From assembly GCA_963788225.1 (NCBI GenBank), contig CAWBGI010000001.1, forward strand, positions 434,001-498,000: DNA of 64,000 nt, in the 5' to 3' direction. Origin of the DNA: Sulfotelmatobacter sp963788225 (GTDB lineage: Bacteria; Acidobacteriota; Terriglobia; Terriglobales; Acidobacteriaceae). The notes below the pieces were generated by a model. The model was not told the origin of the DNA and ran no database searches. It saw nothing but the letters and a program-made list of their open reading frames with translations. Within the stretch, counting starts at the first letter, position 1, and each line of letters begins with the position of its first letter. Made by a program: the position numbers and the translations under genes. Shown in pieces: positions 7,697-15,581 of the stretch.

Positions 7697-8812
7697 CTAT
7701 CGCATTTCCTGCGTGACGATGTGCACATCCACCGCGGGCGCCTCGCGTAGAAATTTGTGAATGGCCGACAGATAAAAATACCTCTTCCAGCCTTTCGTCG
7801 CCGACCGCCCGAAAACAACTTGCGTAACGTGGTTCTCGCGCACAAATTCCGCAACCTTCTCGGCGACGACCTTGCCTTCGGTCTTCACCACTTTCGCACC
7901 CACGCTCTCCGCGAAACGCACGTTGTCAGACAGAGTCCGCTGGTTCTCGTCGCTGCCGTCGGCGCCTGTGTCCACGTAGAGGACAAACAGATCGCCATCC
8001 ATGGCCTGGGCCATGCGCGCCCCTCGCGCAATCAAGTACTGCGCCGCCGGATTCGAGCTGATGCACACGGCAATGCGCTCCCGCACCTGCAACAGCTGGC
8101 CGTCTTCGTTCTTGAGTTCGGAAAGCGTGCGGTCGACCGCCTGCGTTACCTGCCGCAGGGCCAGTTCGCGCAGCGCCGTCAGGTTGGTGTTGCGGAAGAA
8201 GTTCGCCAGCGCCCGGTCCGCCCGGTCCAGCGGATAAATATCCCCGCGCTTCATGCGGGTCTGCAGCGCCTGTGGCGTCAGGTCCGCCATCACAATTTCG
8301 CCCGCCCGGCGGATCACCCAGTCCGGCACCGTCTCCCGCACTTGAACTCCGGTCAGGGTTCGGATCGTTGGCGCAAGGCTCTCGATGTGCTGCACGTTCA
8401 AGGTGGAGAGAACGTCGATGCCCGCGTCCAGCAGCTCGAATACATCTTCGTAGCGCTTTGCATGCTTGCTGCCTTCAATGTTAGTGTGCGCCAGTTCATC
8501 CACCAGCACAACATGCGGCTTGCGCGCCAGAATCGCGTCCACATCCATCTCTTCGAAGACGGTCCCTTTGTATTCCAGCTTTTTGCGCGGAACCGTTTCC
8601 AGGCGGGAAGAAAGTTCCACAATCGGTTTACGCCCGTGGGTTTCCACCACGCCGATCACCACTTCTTCGCCCCGGCTCGCCCGCCGCACGCCCTCACTCA
8701 GCATGCCATAGGTCTTTCCCACGCCGGGCGCGTAGCCCAGAAAGAGCTTGAACACTGCCGGCCGCTTGGCCGTATCCACTTCCGCGAGCCATTCTTCGGG
8801 AGTCTTAGCCAT
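7697..8812 (-). CDS. kdpD: KdpD N-terminal half only: KdpD sensor domain plus universal-stress-protein domain
   Basis: The 371-aa product carries the KdpD input domain (Walker A GYAPGVGKT at 26-34, VVIGVVETHGR, VLVDELAHTN) and, from about residue 245, a USP-like domain (AVCISSNPAAQYLIARGARMA; QVVFGRSATKGWKRYF). It then stops. The membrane, GAF and kinase parts present in full-length KdpD (~900 aa) are absent. They are encoded divergently from 8998. Stand-alone KdpD N-domains are known in some cyanobacteria. Here the split protein probably works in trans with the kinase half. ATG at 8810-8812. Confidence 0.93.
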   Translation of the reverse strand: MAKTPEEWLAEVDTAKRPAVFKLFLGYAPGVGKTYGMLSEGVRRASRGEEVVIGVVETHGRKPIVELSSRLETVPRKKLEYKGTVFEEMDVDAILARKPHVVLVDELAHTNIEGSKHAKRYEDVFELLDAGIDVLSTLNVQHIESLAPTIRTLTGVQVRETVPDWVIRRAGEIVMADLTPQALQTRMKRGDIYPLDRADRALANFFRNTNLTALRELALRQVTQAVDRTLSELKNEDGQLLQVRERIAVCISSNPAAQYLIARGARMAQAMDGDLFVLYVDTGADGSDENQRTLSDNVRFAESVGAKVVKTEGKVVAEKVAEFVRENHVTQVVFGRSATKGWKRYFYLSAIHKFLREAPAVDVHIVTQEMR

Positions 8813-8881
8813 CGCCGCTTATTCTCCACGCCGGAGGGGGAATTGTCGAATGTGATTCTGATCCGGAGCGTGAAAAGAACG

Positions 8882-8974
8882 TTCACCACAGAGACACAGA
8901 GAAAACCTCTAAATGATTCTTGTTCTTTCCTTGGTCTTCTCTGTGTCTCTGTGCCTCTGTGGTGAAAAGCCTTT
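8882..8974. repeat. Inverted repeat (CACAGAG family) between the two kdpD halves
   Basis: The left arm (TTCACCACAGAGACACAGAG) and right arm (CTCTGTGCCTCTGTGGTGAA) are near-perfect reverse complements separated by about 45 bases. The right arm contains one extra CACAGAG-type unit. This type of non-coding palindrome is widely dispersed in soil bacterial genomes (recalled, not checked). It occupies the intergenic space between the divergent kdpD halves, and could form a strong hairpin in either transcript. Confidence 0.85.
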
Positions 8975-8997
8975 TCTTGCTTTCTTCCGTTACAATC

Positions 8998-10443
8998 GTG
9001 CCCGTGAAACCCCGCTGGCCTCAGCACGTGTTCCGCTACACCGCCTGCGTTGTGGCGACCGAGTTGGTCGCACAAATCTACCGGCGCTTGGCTCACATCA
9101 ACCCAACCACCGTGGCCTTGACGTTTCTGCTGATGGTGCTGTGGGTGGCGGCCTACTGGGGATTTCGCTTCTCCGTTTTTCTCGCGGTACTGGCCACGCT
9201 GGCCTTCAATTATTATTTTCTTCCTCCCGTTGGAACGTTCACTGTCGCCGACCCGCAGAATTGGGTGGCGCTGTTCGCATTTCTCGTAACTGCAGGCATT
9301 GCCAGCCAACTCGCCGACCGCGCCCGCCGTCAAACGGCGGACGCCAACCAGCGCCGCCGCGACGTGGAGCGGCTTTACGCCTTCAGCCAGCGCCTGCTTG
9401 CCACCGACAACGTAGCCGAATTGCTGAATGCGATTCCCGCCTACGTGTGTGACGGATTTGGCGCCAAAGCCGCAGCCATCTACCTGCTTAGTTCCCGGCA
9501 GGTCTACCGCACCGATCCCAATGCCACCTGGCTTTCTTTGCAGGATCTTCAAATGGTCAGTTCGCGCGGCGAGCCGGTCATCGATGCCGAGCGCGGAATT
9601 TCTCTCACTCCATTACACCTAGGTACGCGCACCACCGGAGCCGTCGGCATCGCCGGGCCTGCGCTGTCGCGCGCCACGCTGGAAGCACTGGGCAGCATGA
9701 TCGGCATCGCCATCGAGCGTGCCGGAGCCATGGAAAAACTCTCTCAGACCGAAGCCGCTCACCAGAGCGAGAACCTGCGCGCCGTGCTGCTCGATTCCGT
9801 AACCCACGAACTCCGCACCCCGCTCACCGGCATCAAGGCCTCCGTCACCAGCCTGCTCTCCGATTACAACCTCGACGACGCGCAGCGCCGTGAGCTACTC
9901 ACCGTCATCAACGAGGAAACCGATCGCCTCGACCGCCTGGTTGGAGAAGCCACGGAGATGGCACAGCTCGATGCTCACAAGGTCGAACTCCACATGGCTC
10001 CCGTGGATATTGCCGGCGTGATCGAGTCCGCTGTGGAAGAGTCCCGAACGGTTCTCGCCCTGCATCCCATAGAAGTGCGCGTGGCGCCATCCCTGCCCCA
10101 GGTGCGCGTGGATTCCGACCGCATTGCGGAGGTTCTCAAGCAACTGCTGGAAAACGCCGCCAAGTATTCGCCCTCGACTGCGCCCATTGCTATTACCGCC
10201 GAACGCAAGGGAGATCGCGTTATCACCAGCGTCACCGATCACGGGCACGGCATCGACGACTTCGAGCAGGGGATGGTCTTCGACAAGTTTTACCGCGGCC
10301 GCGACCAGCGCTACAGCGTGCAGGGCACGGGCATGGGGCTGGCCATCGTCAAAGCCATTGTAGAAGCCCACAACGGATCGGTCAGCGTCACCAGCCAACT
10401 CGGCCGCGGCTCCGTTTTCTCCTTCGACCTGCCGACGGCTTGA
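8998..10443 (+). CDS. KdpD C-terminal half: DUF4118 membrane, GAF and histidine kinase domains
   Basis: The frame is open from 8920, but the first 26 codons lie in the inverted repeat and its flank. GTG at 8998 (VPVKPRWPQH) or GTG at 9004 is therefore a better start, giving about 481 aa. The four-helix DUF4118 region (residues ~10-105) includes ALTFLLMVLWVAAYWGF and FNYYFLPP. A GAF-like domain follows (~125-245). Then come HisKA with DSVTHELRTP (His270) and HATPase with GTGMGLAIVKAIVEAHNGS. This matches the second half of KdpD. It should autophosphorylate and act on the KdpE at 6972-7667. The divergent arrangement is unusual. Confidence 0.9.
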   Translation: MPVKPRWPQHVFRYTACVVATELVAQIYRRLAHINPTTVALTFLLMVLWVAAYWGFRFSVFLAVLATLAFNYYFLPPVGTFTVADPQNWVALFAFLVTAGIASQLADRARRQTADANQRRRDVERLYAFSQRLLATDNVAELLNAIPAYVCDGFGAKAAAIYLLSSRQVYRTDPNATWLSLQDLQMVSSRGEPVIDAERGISLTPLHLGTRTTGAVGIAGPALSRATLEALGSMIGIAIERAGAMEKLSQTEAAHQSENLRAVLLDSVTHELRTPLTGIKASVTSLLSDYNLDDAQRRELLTVINEETDRLDRLVGEATEMAQLDAHKVELHMAPVDIAGVIESAVEESRTVLALHPIEVRVAPSLPQVRVDSDRIAEVLKQLLENAAKYSPSTAPIAITAERKGDRVITSVTDHGHGIDDFEQGMVFDKFYRGRDQRYSVQGTGMGLAIVKAIVEAHNGSVSVTSQLGRGSVFSFDLPTA

Positions 10444-10464
10444 AAAGCAAAATGTCCGTGTGGG

Positions 10465-10581
10465 GACGGGCGCCTCGCCCGTCCAGCCAAGCGCAGCGAG
10501 GCATCCGGCCATGAATTTGGGTGGCGCAACTTCAGCGCTGCGATCCATGCCATCCGATGACCGCGGGCTTTAGCCCCGCGG
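10465..10581. repeat. Cluster of three short palindromic repeats
   Basis: Three hairpins lie in tandem between converging genes: 10465-10483 (GACGGGCG-CCT-CGCCCGTC, 8-bp stem), 10521-10544 (GTGGCGCAAC then CAGCGCTGCGAT), and 10561-10581 (CCGCGGG, 7-base loop, CCCGCGG). The middle unit recurs at 61527-61551. They may end transcription from both sides, but no T-tract is obvious. Confidence 0.7.
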
Positions 10582-10585
10582 TACC

Positions 10586-11167
10586 TCAGTTCTTCATCTT
10601 CGGCCTCTCGCAAGTATCCACAATCTTGGTCGGATCGATTGCGTCCTTATCCACCTGCTCTTCCAGGATCTTTCCATCTTTCCCAATCAGGAAGTTCACG
10701 CGGCGAGCGGCTTTGTATTTATCCAGATAGATTCCGTACTGATGCGTCACATCCCCGCCCCAATCGCTCAGCAGAGGAAACGTAACTCCAATTTGGTCGG
10801 CGAAGGCTTTGTTGGCGAACGCACTATCCATGCTCACACCCAGAACCTGGGTGTCGGTAGCTTCCAGCCGTTTCAAATCCTGCTGGAAAGCTTTCATCTG
10901 CGCCGTTCAACCGCCGGTGAAGGCGAAGATGAAAAACGCCAACACCACGTTCTTCTTGCCGCGGTACTGGCTCAAGGAAACTGGCTTAAGGTCGTTGCCG
11001 TCAAAATATTTCAGCGTGAAGTCCGGCGCCACATCGCCCACCTTGGGCATGGACCCCGACCCACCCTCTGAGGGATTGCTTTGCGCCGCAATCGGCGCGA
11101 CGCTCGCAAGCATCAAGAACCCCGCAATCAGCCAAGCTGCCCACACGTTTGGTAGTTTCTTCCCCAT
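10586..11167 (-). CDS. Secreted peroxiredoxin (AhpC/TSA type), predicted selenoprotein with Sec87
   Basis: Two open segments (11167-10910 and 10906-10586) lie in the same frame, separated only by a TGA at 10907-10909. Read through, this gives 193 aa: a signal or anchor segment (AAWLIAGFLMLASVAPIAAQ), KVGDVAPDFTL, then VVLAFFIFAFTGG-TGA-TAQ, then LGVSMDSAFANKAFADQIGVTFPLLSD. In peroxiredoxins the peroxidatic Cys stands exactly at this point (FTxxCTxQ), so TGA most likely encodes selenocysteine. A SECIS-like hairpin follows. The start at 11165-11167 has AGGAGG six bases upstream. One Cys remains, near the C-terminus (DTCERPK), and could be resolving. The alternative is a nonsense mutation. Confidence 0.85.
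10859..10892 (-). promoter_or_regulatory. Bacterial SECIS-like hairpin downstream of the in-frame TGA
   Basis: On the minus strand, AGCTTTCCAGC (10892-10882) pairs with GCTGGAAGCT (10868-10859), leaving one bulged T. The apical loop is 13 bases, AGGATTTGAAACG. The loop begins 25 bases after the TGA, and its second base is G. Bacterial SECIS elements recognised by SelB are described as an apical stem-loop roughly 16-37 bases after UGA with a G in the first two loop bases, so this fits well. Confidence 0.75.
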
Positions 11168-11335
11168 CACGAACCTCCTGCCCGAATAATAGCCTACTCG
11201 GCAGCGGAGACTATGAATCTTGGGCCGCACAATATCCGGTACGACGCCAGACAGTACCTCCCTCACCTGTTTCGCATATTGCCGAGAGTAGCCATAAACC
11301 ATTAGATTCATCTCAGGGGAAGGTTCCACGCCCCA

Positions 11336-13123
11336 ATGACCCTGGAAACACTCAACGACATCTTCTTCACCGCGACGGAGCGGAATCTCGATCGCGTGAT
11401 GCTCACCCGCGCGACCGACAAGTGGCTTCCCATTTCTTCTTCCGATCTTCGGCGCAACGTGGCCGGAACCGTTCGCGCGCTAAAGGAATGGGGCGTGCGC
11501 AAAGGCGACCGCGTCGCCATTCTCAGCGAGAACCGGCCTGAGTGGTCCACCGGCGACTTCGCTATTCTCTTGCTCGGCGCCGTCACCGTTCCCATCTATT
11601 CGACGCTAACGGCGGAACAAACCGCTTACACCCTATGTGACTCCGGCGCCAGCGTCATCTTCGTTTCTACGGAACATCAGTTTCTCAAGATGCAAACGAT
11701 TCTCCCCCAGACCCAGGTTCGGCGGGTCGTGGTCATGGATCAGATCCAAATCCCGCCTAATCTGGCCGGAACCTGCGTGCACATGGGCGAGTTGATGACC
11801 GGCGGCCCCAGCGCCCTCGATTCCGCGACCGTATCCTTCGCGCGTTCCGTCCAGCCTGACGATCTCGCCACCATCATCTACACCTCCGGCACAACCGGAA
11901 CCTCCAAGGGCGCCATGCTCACCCACGGCAACATGGCTTCGAACATCGAGTGCTCGCTGCTCGAATTCGATATGCACCCGGGGCTGACCACCATTTCGTT
12001 CCTGCCACTCTCGCATGTCACGGCACGCCATGTGGATTTCGCCATGCTCTACCACGGCGTCACTCTGGCCTACTGTCCGTTCATGGAGCATCTCTCGCAA
12101 GCCCTGCTGGAAGTGCGCCCCAGCGAATGCGTAGCCGTACCCAGGGTCTACGAGAAAATTCACGCCAAGACGGAAATGTCAGCCACCGGCTTTCCCAAGC
12201 GCGCCATTTACCGCTGGGCGCTTTCCGTCGGTCGAGCCAACAAGCCGGCAATTCTCGCCGGAAAAACTCCTACTTCGCTCAGATGGAAGCTTGCCAACAA
12301 ACTGGTCTTCTCGAAAATCCGCGCCGGCATGGGCGGCAACGTCGAGACTTTCATTTCGGGCGGCGCGCCATTGGGCCGCGAACTCGCCGAATGGTACGCC
12401 ACCGTGGGCATTCGCCTGCACGAAGGCTATGGCTTGACCGAAACTTCTCCGGTGATCGCCGTCAATTCGCCCGCGCACCATCGCATCGGCACCGTGGGCA
12501 GAGTCCTGCCCAACCTCGAAGTTCGCATCGCCCCCGACGGCGAGATTCTGGTTCGCGGACCCTCGGTTTTCAAGGCCTACTGGAACCGCCCCGAAGAAAC
12601 GCGCAACGCGTTCGAAGACGGCTGGTTCAAGACCGGAGACATCGGCCACATCGATGCCGATGGATATCTCTCGGTCACCGACCGCAAGAAAGAACTCATA
12701 AAAACTTCGGGGGGCAAGTTCATCGCTCCGCAGCCCATCGAGAATTCCCTGAAATTGAATCCGCTGGTGGGAACCGCCGTCGTCATTGGCGATAAGCGCA
12801 AGTTCTCCTCGGTCATCGTTTCGCCCAATTTTGCGCTGCTCGAAGAGTTGGCGCGCAACAACAATGTGGTTTTCGCCTCGCGCGCCGAACTCGTTGCTCA
12901 TCCAAAGATTCAGGCGCTCTACGAAGGATTTGTGGAAGACGTAAATCAGAGTCTCGCACGATTCGAAAAACTGAAACGGGTTCTGGTCGTCCCGGACGAA
13001 TTCACCGCCGACAACGGCGCTCTGACGCCCACACTAAAACTCCGCCGCCGCGTGATCGAAGAACGCTATCGCAGACAGATTGAAGACCTGTACGCCCAAG
13101 CGGAGGCTAGAACAATCCCGTAG
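11336..13123 (+). CDS. Long-chain fatty-acid-CoA ligase (AMP-binding)
   Basis: This 595-aa acyl-activating enzyme should convert free fatty acids to acyl-CoA via an acyl-adenylate. Motifs in order are the P-loop IIYTSGTTGTSKGAMLTHGN, FLPLSHVTAR, the A5 motif GYGLTETSPVIA, GWFKTGDIGHID, and the hinge/catalytic region DRKKELIKTSGGKFIAPQPIE, as in FadD15-like bacterial ligases. It ends with a helical C-terminal extension. The ATG at 11336 is 168 bases from the divergent peroxiredoxin start, so the two promoters share this gap. Substrate chain length is inferred from family resemblance only. Confidence 0.93.
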   Translation: MTLETLNDIFFTATERNLDRVMLTRATDKWLPISSSDLRRNVAGTVRALKEWGVRKGDRVAILSENRPEWSTGDFAILLLGAVTVPIYSTLTAEQTAYTLCDSGASVIFVSTEHQFLKMQTILPQTQVRRVVVMDQIQIPPNLAGTCVHMGELMTGGPSALDSATVSFARSVQPDDLATIIYTSGTTGTSKGAMLTHGNMASNIECSLLEFDMHPGLTTISFLPLSHVTARHVDFAMLYHGVTLAYCPFMEHLSQALLEVRPSECVAVPRVYEKIHAKTEMSATGFPKRAIYRWALSVGRANKPAILAGKTPTSLRWKLANKLVFSKIRAGMGGNVETFISGGAPLGRELAEWYATVGIRLHEGYGLTETSPVIAVNSPAHHRIGTVGRVLPNLEVRIAPDGEILVRGPSVFKAYWNRPEETRNAFEDGWFKTGDIGHIDADGYLSVTDRKKELIKTSGGKFIAPQPIENSLKLNPLVGTAVVIGDKRKFSSVIVSPNFALLEELARNNNVVFASRAELVAHPKIQALYEGFVEDVNQSLARFEKLKRVLVVPDEFTADNGALTPTLKLRRRVIEERYRRQIEDLYAQAEARTIP

Positions 13124-13140
13124 AGCACCGAAAAAACATG

Positions 13141-13210
13141 CGAGGACAGCCGCCCTCGGCTGCCTGCCCTGAGCGGAGTCGAAGGGTCCGTCGAGCGCAG
13201 CTCGACATTC
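13141..13210. repeat. Two short palindromes between the ligase and thiG
   Basis: CAGCCG-CCCT-CGGCTG lies near 13147-13162, and GTCGAGC-GCA-GCTCGAC (7-bp stem) is at about 13190-13206. Between them is CCTGAGCGGAGTCGAAGGG, a common dispersed motif. They resemble the other palindromes in the window. They may act as weak terminators, but no T-run follows. Confidence 0.55.
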
Positions 13211-13238
13211 GCCGTGTCCGGTTTACAATGAGAGCATC

Positions 13239-14012
13239 ATGACTGATCCCCTAATCATCGCTGGACGTACCTTCCGCTCGCGCCTCATCGTCGGCACGGG
13301 AAAATATAAGTCCTTCCAGGAAACCGCGCGCGCTTTAGAAGCCAGCGGCGCCGAAATGGTTACTGTCGCCGTACGCCGCGTCAATCTGGACCGCAGCAAA
13401 GAATCGCTGCTCGATTACATCGATCCCAAAAAATATTTTCTCCTGCCGAACACCGCAGGCTGCTACACCGCCGATGAAGCCATCCGCGCCGCACGCCTCG
13501 GTCGCGAGGTTGGACTCTCGGACTGGGTGAAGCTCGAGGTGATCGGCGACCAGCCAACGCTTTACCCGGACGTGCAGGCCACGCTCGAAGCAACGCGTGT
13601 GTTGGTCAGCGAAGGCTTCACGGTTCTGCCCTACACTTCCGACGATATTGTCTTCGCCAAGCGCCTGGTCAACGCTGGCGCAGCCGCCGTGATGCCCCTC
13701 GGCGCGCCCATCGGCAGCGGCATGGGCATTCAGAATCAGGCCCACATCCGCATCCTGCGCGAAATGATCACAGGAGTTCCGCTGATCGTGGACGCGGGCG
13801 TAGGCACCGCCTCCGACGCTGCCATCGCCATGGAACTCGGCGCTGATGCAGTTCTAATGAACACCGGCATCGCTGGCGCGCAAGATCCGGTCATGATGGC
13901 CGAAGCCATGCACCACGCCGTGCTGGCCGGACGCCAAGCCTATCTCGCAGGCCGCATGCCAAAGAAGTTATACGCCACTGCCAGTTCGCCGCTGGAAGGT
14001 GTAGTGCGTTGA
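13239..14012 (+). CDS. thiG: Thiazole synthase
   Basis: The 257-aa protein has a TIM-barrel fold family signature: LIVGTGKYKSF near the N-terminus, WVKLEVIGD carrying the Schiff-base lysine, VLPYTSDDIVFAKRL, and VMPLGAPIGSGMGIQN. The phosphate-binding end is PLIVDAGVGTASDAAIAMELGADAVLMNTGIAGA. ThiG forms the thiazole phosphate moiety of thiamine from deoxyxylulose 5-phosphate, dehydroglycine and ThiS thiocarboxylate. No thiS, thiF or thiO/H is adjacent, so the other pathway genes must lie elsewhere. A terminator-like hairpin follows at 14071. Confidence 0.97.
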   Translation: MTDPLIIAGRTFRSRLIVGTGKYKSFQETARALEASGAEMVTVAVRRVNLDRSKESLLDYIDPKKYFLLPNTAGCYTADEAIRAARLGREVGLSDWVKLEVIGDQPTLYPDVQATLEATRVLVSEGFTVLPYTSDDIVFAKRLVNAGAAAVMPLGAPIGSGMGIQNQAHIRILREMITGVPLIVDAGVGTASDAAIAMELGADAVLMNTGIAGAQDPVMMAEAMHHAVLAGRQAYLAGRMPKKLYATASSPLEGVVR

Positions 14013-14070
14013 AGTAGTCCCGGCGTATTGTGTAGGACTGGGTCTCAGACCCGGTCGGCGAGCGCAGCTC

Positions 14071-14092
14071 GGCCCGCCCGCCGGGCCTTTTA
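14071..14092 (+). terminator. Candidate intrinsic terminator after thiG
   Basis: GGCCCG-CCCGC-CGGGCC forms a 6-bp GC-rich stem with a 5-base loop, followed directly by TTTT. It lies 59 bases after the thiG stop. The T-tract is short, so efficiency is uncertain. Confidence 0.6.
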
Positions 14093-14114
14093 AATCGGAA
14101 CAGCTACCCGAAAT

Positions 14115-14139
14115 AAAAAAGGGCAGCCGCAGCCGCCCT
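14115..14139 (-). terminator. Intrinsic terminator after the DUF5818-like gene
   Basis: On the minus strand, AGGGCGGC-TGCG-GCTGCCCT forms an 8-bp stem (one G-T pair) with a 4-base loop, followed by TTTTTT. It sits about 20 bases after the stop at 14159. This is a textbook rho-independent terminator. Confidence 0.85.
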
Positions 14140-14158
14140 GATCACCACCAAATCTCCC

Positions 14159-14488
14159 TTACAACATCTTCACGCCATTCACGTGAATGGACTCGCCGGT
14201 TACGGTTCCAGTCACTGCAACGTGGTGTCCCTCATGCCCTTTGAGAGCATCCTGGTTGTCCACGGCGTAAATCTTCTTATCGCTGTCGGTCACAATCACC
14301 AGCTTCTCGCCGCCTGCCACACATTTTTTCGTGCAAGCCTCATGACCGGCCTTAGCGCCTTTCACGCCGCACTTGCTGTCGCTTACGTACCCGTTGACGG
14401 TCGTGCTCTTTCCCATATCGTCAAACGCCAAAGCTGTCAGGGCGAACACGAAAAATACCGCAAGACAAAGTACCAGCACTTTTTTCAT
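14159..14488 (-). CDS. Small secreted protein, DUF5818-like
   Basis: The ATG at 14486-14488 gives MKKVLVLCLAVFFVFALTAL, a clear signal peptide. The upstream in-frame extension has no such feature. The mature ~85 aa include TTVNGYVSDSKCGVKGAKAG, HEACTKKCVAGGEKLVIVTD and KIYAVDNQDALKGHEGHHVA. Three Cys and several His/Lys are conserved-looking features of a family of small exported acidobacterial proteins (DUF5818, from memory). It is probably periplasmic with an OB-like beta fold. Function is unknown. A terminator follows immediately. Confidence 0.8.
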   Translation of the reverse strand: MKKVLVLCLAVFFVFALTALAFDDMGKSTTVNGYVSDSKCGVKGAKAGHEACTKKCVAGGEKLVIVTDSDKKIYAVDNQDALKGHEGHHVAVTGTVTGESIHVNGVKML

Positions 14489-14633
14489 GGACAGATTTTT
14501 CTCCTTTTTGAAATCCCGATCGCGGGCCCCGAGCAACAATTCAACCCCACCCATCGGATCAACGTCCCGAACTATATCATAAGAGGACGTTTCCGATTGT
14601 CACTTTTCCGCGGAGCGGCCGGGGAACCCCTGC

Positions 14634-15104
14634 TCACTTTTTCGCCGAGTGATTAGCCGGTGGCGCTGGGTTTGGCGGAGCCGCTGGAACGTACACGTAC
14701 TCTCCGGGGCGCAGATAGCGCAACTGCTCGCGCGCTTCCTTTTCGATCGCTTTTTCGTCCGTCTTCAATCCTTGAATCTTCTGGGCGTAGAGTTCGTTCT
14801 CCTTCTGAGCCCGGATGATCTTCTTCTGCAGCGATTCGTACTCCATCCGCTTCTGTTTATAGACGATCATCCCGTTCGCGCCAAACATCACGTGCACAAA
14901 CAGCAGGCAGGCGAGCGCCGTGACCGCGAACGTCGCAATGCGCCGCCGCAACGCATACACTCGCATGGCCAGCGGACGCGCACTTTCCATCCACGACGCC
15001 GCCAGCGCCTCGGCCTGGGGAGCCCTCTCGGCCATGGCGCGCAACCCGTGTTGCGGAATGGGAAGGCTTCTGACTCTTGCTACATCTTTTGCTCGAAAAT
15101 CCAT
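14634..15104 (-). CDS. Septum formation initiator family protein (FtsB/DivIC-like)
   Basis: A single membrane helix (IATFAVTALACLLFVHVMFG) is followed by a coiled coil (YKQKRMEYESLQKKIIRAQK onwards) and the conserved EKEAREQLRYLRPGEYVY. This is the pattern of FtsB/DivIC proteins, which bridge FtsQ/L in the division complex. The N-terminal ~70 residues form a cytoplasmic tail longer than in E. coli FtsB. From ATG at 15102-15104 the length is 156 aa. This start overlaps the end of the phosphoglucomutase remnant, and MAERAPQ downstream is an alternative start. Confidence 0.85.
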   Translation of the reverse strand: MDFRAKDVARVRSLPIPQHGLRAMAERAPQAEALAASWMESARPLAMRVYALRRRIATFAVTALACLLFVHVMFGANGMIVYKQKRMEYESLQKKIIRAQKENELYAQKIQGLKTDEKAIEKEAREQLRYLRPGEYVYVPAAPPNPAPPANHSAKK

Positions 15105-15485
15105 CGCTTGGCCGCCTCGCTCAACTTCTCCAGACCCGGCTCGCTGCGCGCTCCCGAGTAGACCCGCACAACGGGCTCGGTTCCCGAAAGCCGGCAGTAC
15201 ACCCACAAGCCGTCTTCGAAAACCAGCTTCAACCCATCCTTGCGAACTACTTCGCTACCTCTGCGCCCACAAAACTCTTGTGGATCGAACCTCAGCTTCT
15301 CAGTGAACTTCGCCTTCACCTCCGGCGTCAAGCGGAAGTTCTCGCGCCGCGGATAATAGGAACCAACTTGGTTACATAAGGCCCTTAATTGCTCGCCCAG
15401 CGGCTTCCCTCGCCTGGCCGAAGGTAAACTCCTCGGCCATCACCGCGCGCCAACCCGATGTGCCAAACTTGATTTGCGTTAGCAT
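15080..15485 (-). pseudogene. Phosphoglucomutase/phosphomannomutase remnant with a large internal deletion
   Basis: Only the two ends of the gene remain. From ATG at 15483-15485 the frame reads MLTQIKFGTSGWRAVMAEEF, the N-terminus of alpha-D-phosphohexomutases. About 25 codons in, the homologous reading shifts frame to GKPLGEQLRALCNQVGSYYP, then FRLTPEVKAKF, and ends LSGTEPVVRVYSGARSE, which is the phosphate-binding loop of the C-terminal domain. The phosphoserine and metal-binding domains (over 300 residues) are absent. The sequence is therefore an out-of-frame internal deletion, not a functional mutase. Confidence 0.85.
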
Positions 15486-15581
15486 GGTCTTACCCTCAAA
15501 CCACAGCTTGGAGTGCTACCCTCTCTCAACGGTTGCTCATGGGCTGACGGCTGAGAGCCGGTAGCGGAATGCCGATTCTAT

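Noticed and set aside
8920..8997. Extended start of the kinase half of KdpD at 8920
   Set aside because: These codons are largely the right arm of an intergenic inverted repeat and its flank, which would encode a hydrophobic Cys-rich peptide by accident. GTG at 8998 is preferred.
10586..11329. Reading the two peroxiredoxin segments as a pseudogene or as two genes
   Set aside because: The only interruption is one TGA at the catalytic position, the frame is otherwise perfect on both sides, and a SECIS-like hairpin follows. A selenoprotein explains this better than a nonsense mutation.
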